In this document: positions 45,678-57,513 of the stretch, piece after piece
Numbering within the stretch: position 1 is the stretch's first letter
How the letters are laid out: every line of letters starts with the position of its first letter
Assembly (NCBI RefSeq): GCF_020379485.1
Contig: NC_063446.1
Coordinates: 14,506,471 to 14,570,470, forward strand
DNA length: 64,000 bases
Source: Brassica napus
Lineage: Eukaryota; Streptophyta; Magnoliopsida; Brassicales; Brassicaceae
Direction of reading: 5' to 3'
Notes under the pieces: model-generated
Told to the model about the DNA's origin: nothing
Database searches by the model: none
What the model saw: only the letters and a program-made list of their open reading frames with translations
Program-made: the position numbers and the translations under genes

Positions 45678-47582
45678 TGTGACACCCTGATTTACATAAT
45701 AAAATGTTACGATAAGTAAATAGCTCTGATACCAAAATGTGGCACCCGCCACTTTTGAAATATAATAAATTGATAAAAGTGGAAATAAAATAATAATACA
45801 ACTCAAATAATAATAATCTTCATATCATAATATAAAAGTCAATACGATACCAAAAGGCCTAAAAAACCCAACATCGATAACATCCGAAATATAAAATACG
45901 ACATAAACCGAAAGTCTGAAATAGGAATAACATAAACGATAAAAGTCCAAAGGCCTAAAGGCCCGATAAAGATAAAAGCGGTAAAAACGATAGAAACCCA
46001 AAAGCCCAATAGCACCGGTCCGATAATCACTCCTGCTCGTCGGTCTCACCTGAAAGGGGGAAGAAGGAGGGGTGAGCAACAGGGGAGTTGCCCAGCGAGG
46101 TATGGGATGCTAAACCGCAAACTACAGACTGAGTTCATAGCACTACTAAAATGTAGGCCTAGCTCTAGCATGAAACAAACACAGTGCCTATTACACCACA
46201 CATAACAATCAATATTCGGCTAGAGGACTAGCCGTTACAACTCATGCGCTTATAATACATAGCTACTCTCTGCACCACGCATCTCCTCATAAGGATATAT
46301 ACATATACTCGAAGCGTCGCTAGTACAGTCTGTCTCTGTACCCCCGCCCATCGTAGCGTCGAATGCAAACGTCTCTGCACCACGCCCCAAACAGTAGCGT
46401 CGAAGCTCAAACGTCTCTGAACTCACGCCCATACCACACCGTAACGTCGAAGCTCAGACATCTCTGAACTCACGCCCTCATCACATAGTCCCTACTCATA
46501 ACTATGTATATACATATATATATAGCAGTTTTTAGCATCAATCATTTCACACAATCGTTGAATCCTCTATTATCCTAATTCCAGTTAACAATCAATATCA
46601 ATAATGAACAAGCAAGACTCTCAAATAGACTCGATTCAAAGAGACGGATCCATGTTTCGAAACTAAACTTTCCATAATGGTAGTACTAAACTAGTTCGGG
46701 ATTTAACGAAATAGCCCTCACCTTAGCAATGAAGAGAAGTGGTATATATGACCTCCAGCTGCTCAAATGGACTCCAAATCTGAAATCAGATCGAAATTTC
46801 GAGTCAGAACGCCTTTTGAACGGTTTAAAACGGGTATTTACGGAAAAGTCAACTCGCTGGTCAAAGGTCAATCCGGTCAACCCTTGACCAGAAATCAATT
46901 CTTCCTAACCGACCGGTTTACCCTAACCGAACCGAAATCAATTTAAACCGGCTAACCGATCGTTTAACCGAGTCAACCGAGTTGACTCACTGAGTTGACT
47001 CGGACGAGTTGACCGAGTCACCGGCGAGTTACCGGCGACGGTCAACGGCGGCAACGGCGGATATTCCGGCGGCGGGGGACGGTGGTCCGGCGGTGGCGAC
47101 GTTTTCCGGCGGCGGCGCGTGTACCTCACGCGCGCGCAGAGGCGAAACTTCCGGAGGCGCGTGCGGCTTCGTCCGGACTCCGATTGAGGCATTTTTGGTG
47201 GCTACGGATTCGTCTCGACGAGAGAAACACGATGGTAGTCTTGGATTCACGAGATTCATCACGGTTAGGAAGTTATGGGCGATTTACTAAACGAAAACGA
47301 AACTGAGCTTAAGGAATGCGGTTTCCGGCGATTACCTAGGGTGTTTATCGGTGGTGGCAAGCTGAACGTGGTCACGGCGCACGGTTGCTCCGGCGACGAG
47401 CTCAGGTGAGCTTTCTTCCTTCTTCTCCTTCTTCTCTCTCTCTTTCCCTCTCTCTCTCTCTCTTTCTCAAGCTTTAAAGAAGATGGGGATGGTGGGGAAG
47501 AAGGTGGAGATGGTGGAGAAGAAGGTGGAAGTGGTGGGGTTGGAGAAAAAAGTGGAGATGGTGGGAGTGGTGGGTCATTACA
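45678..47582 (-). repeat. LTR (3' LTR in element orientation)
   Basis: This is the left repeat on the plus strand. It contains a four-unit minisatellite at about 46313-46475, an embedded exact tRNA-iMet-type primer site at 45723-45734, a Pro/Gly-coding GC-rich stretch around 47030-47200, and CT microsatellites around 47410-47465. Confidence 0.92.
46313..46475. repeat. Minisatellite within the LTR
   Basis: About four units of 40-55 bp, each with a GCGTCGA or ACGTCGAAGC word followed by CGTCTCTG and CACGCCC. It is duplicated in the other LTR. Confidence 0.7.
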
Positions 47583-47597
47583 ATTCTCCCCCACTTA
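47583..47597 (-). other. Polypurine tract
   Basis: On the minus strand AAGTGGGGGAGAAT directly precedes the 3' LTR (TGTAATGACCC). This is the plus-strand priming site expected there. The preceding ATGAATTCGGGGACGAATTC is typical of the 3' end of Ty3/gypsy coding regions. Confidence 0.75.
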
Positions 47598-47924
47598 TAA
47601 GGAATTCGTCCCCGAATTCATGGCATAAGCTGACGAAACTGATACACACCTGAGCAATCCGTTCAATTGTGACATCATCATCCATATGTCGAACATATGG
47701 CCGAAATCCTGTTAGCTAGAGAGCGGATGACGATGAGTAACTCATAGTCAATAAAAAGACAATTGGATTAGAAAGGAGTGATACCGAACGGAAAGATGCG
47801 ATTTATTTTCATTTTCAAAATTCCCAAATCCCCGAAAATATTTTGAAATTGTCTAAAACCGTCAAAACCGAATAAAACCGAGTCTCCAAAATCGCCGTCC
47901 CGGGTCGGAGCCGGGACGGAACCC

Positions 47925-47936
47925 GCTCTGATGCCA
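47925..47936 (-). other. Primer-binding site (tRNA-iMet type, one mismatch)
   Basis: On the minus strand, four bases inside the 5' LTR end, the sequence reads TGGCATCAGAGC. The tRNA-iMet complement is TGGTATCAGAGC, so one base differs. Confidence 0.8.
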
Positions 47937-47939
47937 AAT

Positions 47940-49843
47940 TGTGACACCCCGATTTACATAATAAAATGTTACGATAAGTAAATAGCTCTGATACCAAAAT
48001 GTGGCACCCACCACTTTTGAAATATAATAAATTGATAAAAGTGGAAATAAAATAATAATACAACTCAAATAATAATAATCTTCATATCATAATATAAAAG
48101 TCAATACGATACCAAAAGGCCTAAAAAACCCAACATCGATAACATCCGAAATATAAAATACGACATAAACCGAAAGTCTGAAATAGGAATAACATAAACG
48201 ATAAAAGTCCAAAGGCCTAAAGGCCCGATAAAGATAAAAGCGGTAAAAACGATAGAAACCCAAAAGCCCAATAGCACCGGTCCGATAATCACTCCTGCTC
48301 GTCGGTCTCACCTGAAAGCGGGAAGAAGGAGGGGTGAGCAACAGGGGAGTTGCCCAGCGAGGTATGGGATGCTAAACCGCAAACCACAGACTGAGTTCAT
48401 AGCACTACTAAAATGTAGGCCTAGCTCTAGCATGAAACAAACACAGTGCCTATTACACCACACATAACAATCAATATTCGGCTAGAGGACTAGCCGTTAC
48501 AACTCATGCGCTTATAATACATAGCTACTCTCTGCACCACGCATCTCCTCATAAGGATATATACATATACTCGAAGCGTCGCTAGTACAGTCTGTCTCTG
48601 TACCCCCGCCCATCGTAGCGTCGAATGCAAACGTTTCTGCACCACGCCCCAAACAGTAGCGTCGAAGCTCAAACGTCTCTGAACTCACGCCCATACCACA
48701 CCGTAACGTCGAAGCTCAGACATCTCTGAACTCACGCCCTCATCACATAGTCCCTACTCATAACTATGTATATACATATATATATAGCAGTTTTTAGCAT
48801 CAATCATTTCACACAATCGTTGAATCCTCTATTATCCTAATTCCAGTTAACAATCAATATCAATAATGAACAAGCAAGACTCTCAAATAGACTCGATTCA
48901 AAGAGACGGATCCATGTTTCGAAACTAAACTTTCCATAATGGTAGTTTAAACTAGTTCGGGATTTAACGAAATAGCCCTCACCTTAGCAATGAAGAGAAG
49001 TGGTATATATGACCTCCAGCTGCTCAAATGGACTCCAAATCTGAAATCAGATCGAAATTTCGAGTCAGAACGCCTTTTGAACGGTTTAAAACGGGTATTT
49101 ACGGAAAAGTCAACTCGCTGGTCAAAGGTCAATCCGGTCAACCCTTGACCAGAAATCAATTTGTCCTAACCGACCGGTTTACCCTAACCGAACCGAAATC
49201 AATTTAAACCGGCTAACCGATCGTTTAACCGAGTCAACCGAGTTGACTCACTGAGTTGACTCGGACGAGTTGACCGAGTCACCGGCGAGTTACCGGCGAC
49301 GGTCAACGGCGGCAACAGCGGATATTCCGGCGGCGGGGGACGGTGGTCCGGCGGTGGCGACGTTTTCCGGCGGCGGCGCGTGTACCTCACGCGCGCGCAG
49401 AGGCGAAATTTCCGGAGGCGCGTGCGGCTTCGTCCGGACTCCGATTGAGGCATTTTTGGTGGCTACGAATTCGTCTCGACGAGAGGAACACGATGGTAGT
49501 CTTGGATTCACGAGATTCATCACGGTTAGGAAGTTATGGGCGATTTACTAAACGAAAACGAAACTGAGCTTAAGGAATGCGGTTTCCGGCGATTACCTAG
49601 GGTGTTTATCGGTGGTGGCAAGCTGAACGTGGTCACGGCGCACGGTTGCTCCGGCGACGAACTCAGGTGAGCTTTCTTCCTTCTTCTCCTTCTTCTCTCT
49701 CTCTTTCCCTCTCTCTCTCTCTCTTTCAAAAGCTTTAAAGAAGATGGGGATGGTGGGGAAGAAGGTGGAGATGGTGGAGAAGAAGGTGGAAGTGGTGGGG
49801 TTGGAGAAAAAAGTGGAGATGGTGGGAGTGGTGGGTCATTACA
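47940..49843 (-). repeat. LTR (5' LTR in element orientation)
   Basis: This is the right repeat on the plus strand, nearly identical to 45678-47582. It carries the same minisatellite (about 48574-48736) and the same embedded primer-site word (about 47985-47996). Confidence 0.92.
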
Positions 49844-49848
49844 GTTTC

Positions 49849-51010
49849 ATTCCAAAATAAAATTTTGAGTAAGAAATGATCATATCCACTTCATTTCTAT
49901 TTTTTGATAAAGTAAAAATAGATTTACTCTATAAGAGCATCTCCAAAAAAGAACTCTATTTTGAAGTTTCCAAAACTTTATATTTGAAGTTTCAATGGGT
50001 TCTTCTCCAAAAGTAAAACTTCAAACCTAACTTCAAAATTATTTATATTTTACACTATAGTCCTTATATTTGTCATAGTTGATGTAAATTCATAAAACTT
50101 CTATAAATAACTAGTACATATATATAAATATTACAGAAATATTAATTAAAAAATCTTAAACTAAAATATAAAATTATAAATAAAAGTACATAATTAAATA
50201 TTAAACTGCAAGCAAATACTACATTATTCCATAAAATTATTTCCGTAATGCTCCTATATATGATCAACTAGTGCATTTCGAAGTAAAAAATGATTCTCTT
50301 TATTTTTTATTTGTAAATTACGAGCCAAAAATTGTTGAAATCGGACATCCTCATAATATGGCCGCTGATAGTTTGATAGCATCAAACGAAAAAAATCCTT
50401 GATCTTTTAAACGAAAGTACAACAAGCAGGGAAAAAGGTCATGAGATAATTGAATAACGACTGCAAAATGAAGCAAAAAAATTAACTTTTAAAGAAGTAA
50501 AAGAGGAAAATAAAATATTGCTAAAAAAACTTAGCTTCTATCGATGATGTTAATATTCATGAATACATTCGACCTGAACAAGAAAGAATCGTACGAAAAA
50601 TGCGTCAAGAGCAACAACAACAATCATGTTCGGTTACACAAAATTTGTTTGGACAATATTTTGGAGATTTGTGAGGTTCCAGAGCAAATTTACCAGACTA
50701 TTAGTGTTGTTATAATATTTAAATTTGAGTAATAATTATGTCTTCATGTGTCTTTTTAATAAGTTTTTATTATGGTTTTTTGTATTATTCTTGTTGTTTA
50801 ATTCTAGTTTTAAAATATTATAAATTTTGTTTTAAAATTTTTATTTAATTTCATGTGTAAACTTTAATTTATAAAACAAATTTGAAATATTTATGAGATA
50901 TAAAAGATTTAAAGATTAAAACAATAAACAAAAAAATATTTAAAAATTATAAATATGATATATAATTGTAAGAACCAAAATACAAATAAAAAGATAAAAG
51001 TTCAAATTTG
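49849..51010. other. AT-rich intergenic DNA
   Basis: No gene is supported. A 62-codon open frame at 50544-50732 has no recognised motif. The sequence around 51010-51050 is shared with 55705-55740, marking the left edge of the COR15 duplication. Confidence 0.5.
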
Positions 51011-51064
51011 AAATGACTTAACCCATTTTAGCAAATCCTAATCAAAAGATATATTACAACACTT

Positions 51065-51383
51065 GGCCGACGTATTTTTTTTTTCCTTTTTGTTTCTATC
51101 ACAATAAAGGGGGGTACACGTGAAGTAACGAGAAGACGAGAACGACCACAACTTTTATTTCTTACTGCTTAATTTTGCAAGAAAATAAAAACAGAAATGC
51201 TAACATCTAAAACTTGTGTTGCCAAAAATGTTGCCAAAACTGCTAACATGTATATCACCACAACTTTTGATGGCCGACCTGTTTTTTTCTCCTAATATTT
51301 ATTAAAGAAGATAATATTAATGCTTAAAAATATCCTTACGATGCCACGTAATTTGGATTGTAGTCGGTCTAGTATCCTATAAA
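51065..51383 (+). promoter_or_regulatory. COR15 copy 1 distal promoter: CRT/DRE and ABRE-like sites
   Basis: CRT/DRE cores CCGAC lie at 51067-51071 (in GGCCGACGT) and 51274-51278 (in TGGCCGACCTGTTTTT), the latter almost the same as the classic COR15A element bound by CBF/DREB1 factors. A G-box CACGTG is at 51117-51122 and an ACGT core at about 51346. A TATAAA at 51378-51383 is the original TATA position, but it is now about 0.9 kb from the gene because of an insertion. Confidence 0.8.
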
Positions 51384-52158
51384 GGCATATCGGTTTAGTT
51401 TCAAATTCGGTTTGGTTTGGTTAATTTAGGTTTTATAAAACTCAACACAATTAAAACCAAAGTAGCTTTGGTTTGGGTTCGGTTTGGGTTTAATTTGGTT
51501 CGGTTTAGTTCGGTTTCGTTTAGATTTAGTTTGGTTTTCTTTAAGAATCTATGAAACAAAAAACAAGTTCGATGACAAAACTCTTAACCACATCAAAGGA
51601 AGAAATACATAATAAACAAATAGCAGACTATTTGTAATCTAATTAGCATAACAAAGTTTTATAAGCATTCCAAAACCTATTAACTAAACTATTTGCATCA
51701 ACCTTTTTGTTTTTATTGATCCTATAATAACTGTTACATAATTTAGAGAATAAAAATTGGAGAAGATGAACGAAACGAGATTGCTACGATTTAGATGCTT
51801 ATAGTTTTTAGGTTTTGTTTTCAGTACAATCTTTAGATATTAGGATTATTTGAATCATATTTGGATTTTAAAAAAAATATATGAAAGTTACGAAAAAATG
51901 AAAAACAAAACTTTAACTAAAATTTACAATATGTTTACATATATATATATATGTATATATATATTTATATATTTATTTATAGATAAAAATATATTGGATT
52001 ATTGGTTTGGTTCGGTTTGAAGCTAAACCAAACCAAACCATTCGGGTTGAGTAAAACATGAACCAATTGGGTTATGTAAAAAGCACGGTTTGGTTTAGAT
52101 CGGTTTAACTTCGGTTGGTTTGGTTTGGATCGGTTCGGTTTGGGTTTTTTGCCCACCC
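51384..52158. mobile_element. Insertion splitting the COR15 copy 1 promoter
   Basis: About 775 bp are present here and absent from COR15 copy 2, where the flanks are contiguous. Both ends are dominated by GGTTTGGTT and CGGTTTGG words, and the right end reads GTTTTTTGCCCACCCCTA, a sequence commonly seen at the ends of hAT-like non-autonomous elements in crucifers. CTATAAA (left) and CTATATAAA (right) flank it like a slightly altered target-site duplication, so the TATA box itself appears duplicated. The left terminus does not form a clear inverted repeat, so the class is tentative. Confidence 0.7.
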
Positions 52159-52254
52159 CTATATAAAACTATGATACTGTTGGAGAATAGATTATTACTC
52201 ATCTCACTCTTGTTCCTCTTAAAACTCGTCCTTTGATTTCTCTAGTTCTCTTCA

Positions 52255-53384
52255 ATGGCGATGTCATTCTCAGGAGCTGTTCTCAGTGGGATTAATTCTT
52301 CTTTCCCCAGCGGCGTAGCCAAGCAGAGCGGCGTTGGCGCCGTCAGATTTGGCCGGAAAACTGAGCTCGTTGTCGTCGCTCAGCGCAAGAAGTCGTTGAT
52401 CTACGCCGAGAAAGGTGATGGAAACATTCTCGATGACATCAATGAGGCCACGTAAGTCTATGTTTAATTTCTCTTTTAGTACATCTTGTCTTGTGAATCT
52501 GTATATAATATTTACTAACCTAATCATGATAGTGTTTTGATAAATAACCCACCCTAGCCGGTTATGAAAGCGGTCGTTTGAAACATATACGTACACGATT
52601 TGCCTTCATAAAAGAACTTTATATTATTTAAAAAAAACTGTATTTTATTTAAAATTTTCTTGGAAAATATTTGAGAAACAAGATATTTTGAGTACCTCCC
52701 TTTAAAGTAAATCAATGACTAAAATTTCTTAAAATAAAAGGAAATTATCAAAACTAATGGTGTAGTCTTATCACGGAAATTTGTGTCCTAGAGCTAATTA
52801 TATTTTAAACTATTCTAGTATAATTCAAGATAAATAGGTTCATAAACCATAATATATATATTGATCTCCCCTTGTTTGTTAAGCTTACATATTAGCCTCA
52901 AATATTTGAGCATTCAGTTAGATAATTCCATGTTGGCAATTGTGGATATATATTTAAAATCATTGGTCAATAATGAATCTGAATAAGTTTAGAGAGTTAA
53001 TCTTTTAATTTTATCATTGAAAATTTGTATGTTTAGAGAAAATATTATATTTTAAATTATTAAAGAGACAGAGGTTCGTAAATCATAATACATAAATTGA
53101 TCTTTCTTTTCATATTAGCCTCAAATATTTGAGAATCCAGTAAATTAAGATAATTCCATGTTGGTCAATAATGAAACATATACATAAACAGAAAGAGAGG
53201 TTCAGATTACGTGACAGACAAGACAAAGGAGGCGTTGAAAGATGGAGAGAAAGCAAAAGACTACGTTGATGAGAAAAACGATGAAGCCAAAGACACTGCA
53301 TTGGATGAAGCTCAGAAAGTTTTGGATTATGTGAAGGAAAAAGGAAACGAAGCAGGAGAGGCTAAGGACACCACAAAGGCATGA
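52255..53384 (+). CDS. COR15: Cold-regulated chloroplast stromal protein, COR15 (copy 1)
   Basis: Two exons, 52255-52451 and 53192-53384, encode 129 residues. Exon 1 begins [16 protein letters not shown] and supplies a Ser/Val-rich chloroplast transit peptide followed by the conserved [20 protein letters not shown]. Exon 2 gives the Lys/Ala/Glu-rich amphipathic LEA_4-like helix ([20 protein letters not shown]). COR15 folds on dehydration and stabilises inner-envelope and stromal components during freezing. This copy lacks 12 codons near the C-terminus present in copy 2 (the [12 protein letters not shown] segment), shortening the helix. Its intron is 740 bp against 244 bp in copy 2 and contains a 223-bp tandem duplication. 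Its promoter is split by an insertion. The frame is intact, so it may be expressed but with changed cold control. Confidence 0.9.
52830..53165. repeat. Tandem duplication inside the COR15 copy 1 intron
   Basis: A segment with GGTTCATAAACCATAAT and TTAGCCTCAAATATTTGAG recurs 223 bp downstream in diverged form. Copy 2 has this segment once (57124-57235). Confidence 0.7.
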
Positions 53385-53624
53385 TGATTCAACCACTTAA
53401 CTAGTATATATTAATATATATATATGTATCAATCCTTCATGTTTCATGTTTAATATATTACAATAAGATCAGTTTGTTTTTACTTCTATTTCACTATTTG
53501 AAATAAAAGATATGTTACTTAACTACTCATCATCATACTTTAAATCATTACCATACCGTAAGTTAGGTTATATCTTGATGATGTCTTCAAAGCATATTAA
53601 TGAGAAACTGAATGCAAAAGAACT

Positions 53625-54310
53625 AACGGGGTATAAAAAAAAAAGAAAAGAACTTACGGTGTATTCCAACCACAAATTGTTTGGGTGTTGATGCGTGAAA
53701 GGCTTCCAACGAGAGATAGATTGATCCAATGGGGTATGAATGTCCCTCACTCTTGTTTGCTATGTGGTGCTAATGATGAAACCAGTGCACAGTTGTTCGT
53801 CATTTGTCCTTATTCGCTGGATGTTTGGTCGTCCTTCTTCAGACATAGGATTTATCTCCTCCATATTCTTTGACTGACATTATTATCTGGCTTAAAAGGA
53901 GAGTTTCGAACAAGGAGTTAAATTTGGTGTGCCTGCTCATTTTTCATGCTGTGGTTTTATTCTCTTTGGAAAGAAAGAAATGTCAGATTTCATTCCTATG
54001 TTAGTAGGCCGGCTATCACTTTGGTAAAGGAATTTCAACTCACTCTCAGAGCAAAGCTTTATGGTCTTGACATCAGTAACCGAGCCTCTCTTCCTCGCTC
54101 TTCCGCAAGCTCGTCTCCTCTCATCGAAACTTGGTTCAGATTTATCCAATTTTAGGCGCTTGTCTCTGTTTCAACCCTCAAGTGGTGTGGTTTGCTTCAA
54201 TTGTGTTTCTCTTTTTGATGTTTGTTCCTTTTATGTTTGTTTGTCTGAACAACTTCTCAAACTTGCTCTTTTAGGAGAATAGAAGAGAAAATCAAAGTAT
54301 TAAGAAAACA
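53625..54310 (+). mobile_element. 5'-truncated LINE fragment with RT zinc-binding end
   Basis: The insert separates COR15 copy 1 from its RH37 remnant and is absent from the second duplication unit. The translation from 53685 (RLPTRDRLIQWGM, then CLLCGANDETSAQLFVICPY) is the zf-RVT domain found at the C-terminus of plant LINE ORF2. A second frame from 53946 (LWKERNVRFHS) continues to the normal LINE stop region at 54153-54155. The frame is broken between them. AAAAGAACT at about 53617 and again at about 54317 looks like the target-site duplication, with an A-rich tail before the right copy. Confidence 0.8.
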
Positions 54311-54614
54311 ATAAAAAAGAACTTCTATGGATTTCAAAACTAAGTGAAGCTGCGCTATAACTTTATAAGAAACCAAGAACATGATCAAAACTTAGATACA
54401 AACACTGTGAAGCTTGGCGACTATTACTTTTAGGACATCCCCTAAAAATAGCTCAAAGGATCAAATCACCTAACATTAGTTAGGTATGTATCCATCTCTT
54501 CAATGAAATCTCATATAGCTGTAAAGGGGTGGGTAATACACTAATACATACTCTTTGGAAATGTAGAATAAAAACAGTAATCAAAGAATTATAACCAAAA
54601 CAAAACAAAACATT

Positions 54615-55122
<508 letters not shown>

Positions 55123-56470
55123 CACTAGTATATATTACTTGAATTTGTTTTAAAAAATTCGAATTTTATAATATTTTTAAGTTTTAGACAATTTATAAAA
55201 AAAGTATTTGAATATTTTTATTTATTTTTAGAAAGTTTAAAATTTAATATTTGAACATGTGAAATATTTTTCTTTTAAAATATGTTTTTTTTAACTTTTA
55301 AATATTTTTTTTTTATTTTATTATTAAAAACTGACACGTCACTACATTTTACATGTAAATGAATAGTTTTAGTTACATTTTTAATTTGATGAACAAATAA
55401 GTTAAGTTTAAAGTTTTTTGTGATACAAATGTTAGGTTGAAAGTTTAAAATGCTAATGAAAAACTTTAAAAGTTTAAAGTGTTAATGAATACCACTTTGA
55501 AGGTTTTTATGCAATTTTATGCAATTTTCTCAATTTTTAAGTTACCCATCTAGGTAAAAAAATATTTTAAACTATTTTGTCCAAGGTTCATGATTTCTTT
55601 GAATCGGTCCTGATGGCTTGGTTCTGATGTATCAGAAAATCGATGCACCACGCTAATATTTTGGACACAAAAAAAAAAATCAATATTATAGCATTCAGTG
55701 AAACGATTTAACCCATTTTTGCAAATCCTAATTGAAAAAACTAATCTTGCACCCGGTGACCGTTATATATGCAACTTTGTAAATATGGTTTGTAGTTTTT
55801 ATTTAAGCCATTACACCATGTCTATTTAGAAGTTCCTGGTGGATATCTCTGAAAGTGACGTTAATTTATTTTTATTTATGTAATGGTATGCCTTTTGAAA
55901 TTACAAAAATTGGTTTTACTAGATAAATATGTTGTTTAAAGGAAAAATAAATATAGAATTTTGAGATGGTATAAATACAAGTTTAAAGGGTTACAAATTT
56001 ATTTATTTATATAATTAAAAAAAAAACAGTAAATCGTTCCCCGACGAGAAAATGTTAAATCACCGGTAGCCACAGACATCTGAGTGTAGTCTGATTCGAA
56101 CTCAACTCGCTCACGTGGTTTCATATAATTAATATACAAACTGTAAACCTATGTTTGACTCAATTGTTTTTTAAGTTCTCTTTGTTTCTAAAAAGTTAAC
56201 TCGTGTTTATTCACAATAATTTTAACAAAAATAAAATATTAAAAATAAGAAAAAAATGAATAGAGATTGTCATGAATCCTATGAAATACCATAAACCATA
56301 TATCACTCTATAAGTGTGATCTTAATTTTCTTTTTAATTATTAAATTTTAACTATATATATAGTCAAATTATAAAAATTCAATACATTATATTTTTATAT
56401 CTCTATTTTGAAAACTTTTTAGGCTTGCCATCATATACGTTTTTTTTGGGTAGATTTAGGTTCGCAAACC
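55123..56470. other. AT-rich spacer between COR15 units
   Basis: No gene is supported. A short match to the left edge of unit 1 occurs at 55705-55740 (TTAACCCATTTTTGCAAATC). The following ~740 bp, to 56470, are an insertion relative to unit 1. TA runs occur around 56350. Confidence 0.5.
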
Positions 56471-56484
56471 TAAACTAACATGTT

Positions 56485-56733
56485 GGCCGACGTATATTTT
56501 GTTTTTATCACAACAAAGGTGGTACACGTGAAGTAAGATAACGACCCACAACTCCGATTTCTTAGTGTTTAATTTTGCAAAAATAAAAGCAGAAATGCTA
56601 ACATGTATATCACCACAAGTTTTGATGGCCGACCTGTTTTTTCAATAGTTACAGAAAATAACATCAATGCATTATAAAAAAAATTCTACGATGCCACGTG
56701 ATTTGGATTGCAGTTGGTCTAGTATCTATAAAA
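56485..56733 (+). promoter_or_regulatory. COR15 copy 2 promoter: CRT/DRE, G-boxes and TATA
   Basis: CCGAC cores at 56487-56491 and 56629-56633, G-boxes CACGTG at 56525-56530 and 56695-56700, and TATAAA at 56727-56732, about 110 bp before the start codon. The nearer CRT/DRE is under 100 bp from the TATA box, the arrangement expected for CBF-driven cold induction plus ABA response. Confidence 0.85.
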
Positions 56734-56840
56734 CTATGATACTATTGGAGAATAGATTATTACTCATCTCACTCTTGTTCCTATTAAAACCTCTCCTTTG
56801 ATTTCTTTTGCTCGCTTTTGACACTTTAAAGAGAACTTTC

Positions 56841-57513
56841 ATGGCTATGTCACTCTCAGGATCAGCTGTTCTCAGTGGGATTGGTTCTTCTTTCTCCAGC
56901 GGCGCAGCCAAGCAGAGCGGCATTGGCGCCGTCGGTTTTGGCCGGAAAACTGAGTTCGTCGTCGTCGCTCAGCGCAAGAAGTCGTTGATCTACGCCGATA
57001 AAGGTGACGGCAACATTCTGGATGACCTCAATGAAACCACGTAAGTCTATACTTATTCACCCAAAAACTCTCATATATATATTACTAAACCATGATATTA
57101 CAATATCATTCAAGAATCAAGATATAGAGGTTCATAAACCATAATATATAATCGATATCTCTTTTATTTTTTTAGTTTACATATTGCCTCAAATATTTGA
57201 AAATTAAGTAAGATACTTCCATGTTAGCCAATGTAGATATACGTTTTGTCAACAATGAATCTGAATATACACATGCATGAACAGAAAGAGAGCTTCGGAT
57301 TACGCGACGGAGAAGACAAAGGAGGCGTTGAAACATGGCGAGGAAGCAAAAGACTACGTTGTTGATAAGAACGTTGAAGCCAAAGACACTGCAGTGGATG
57401 AAGCTCAGAAAGCTTTGGATTATGTGAAGGCAAAAGGAAACGAAGCTGGGAACAAAGTTGCCGAGTTTGTTGAGGGTAAAGCAGGAGAGGCTAAGGACGC
57501 CACAAAAGCATGA
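56841..57513 (+). CDS. COR15: Cold-regulated chloroplast stromal protein, COR15 (copy 2)
   Basis: Two exons, 56841-57040 and 57285-57513, encode 142 residues, close to Arabidopsis COR15A/B in length. The transit peptide begins [17 protein letters not shown]. The mature part starts near the conserved [20 protein letters not shown], and exon 2 continues with repeated Ala/Lys/Glu helices ([20 protein letters not shown]) and the C-terminal [15 protein letters not shown]. The protein is a stromal cryoprotectant that folds on water loss and associates with chloroplast membranes. Splice junctions are GT-AG at the same place as in copy 1. Its promoter is compact and intact, so this is the copy likely to carry the normal cold response. 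Confidence 0.93.

Larger units (their letters stand above)
45678..49843 (-). mobile_element. Non-autonomous LTR retrotransposon (Ty3/gypsy-derived), complete ends
   Basis: Two long terminal repeats (45678-47582 and 47940-49843, about 1,905 bp each) enclose only 357 bp. Both LTRs start TGTGACACCC and end GGGTCATTACA on the plus strand. A 5-bp GTTTC flanks the whole element (45673-45677 and 49844-49848). Orientation is minus: next to the right LTR is a primer-binding site, and next to the left LTR is a purine tract. No gag or pol is present, so the element must have moved using proteins from another element. The two LTRs differ at roughly 15 positions by eye (about 0.8%), indicating a recent insertion. 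Paired open frames on either strand of both LTRs are copies of one another and have no known domain. Confidence 0.93.

Noticed and set aside
47009..47290. Paired open frames in both LTRs as conserved genes
   Set aside because: Conservation only reflects the recent identity of the two LTRs. Open frames occur on both strands in GC-rich repeat sequence.
47925..47936. A partial tRNA gene, because it matches the tRNA-iMet 3' end
   Set aside because: Only 12 bases match, directly beside an LTR end, which is the normal primer-binding site arrangement.
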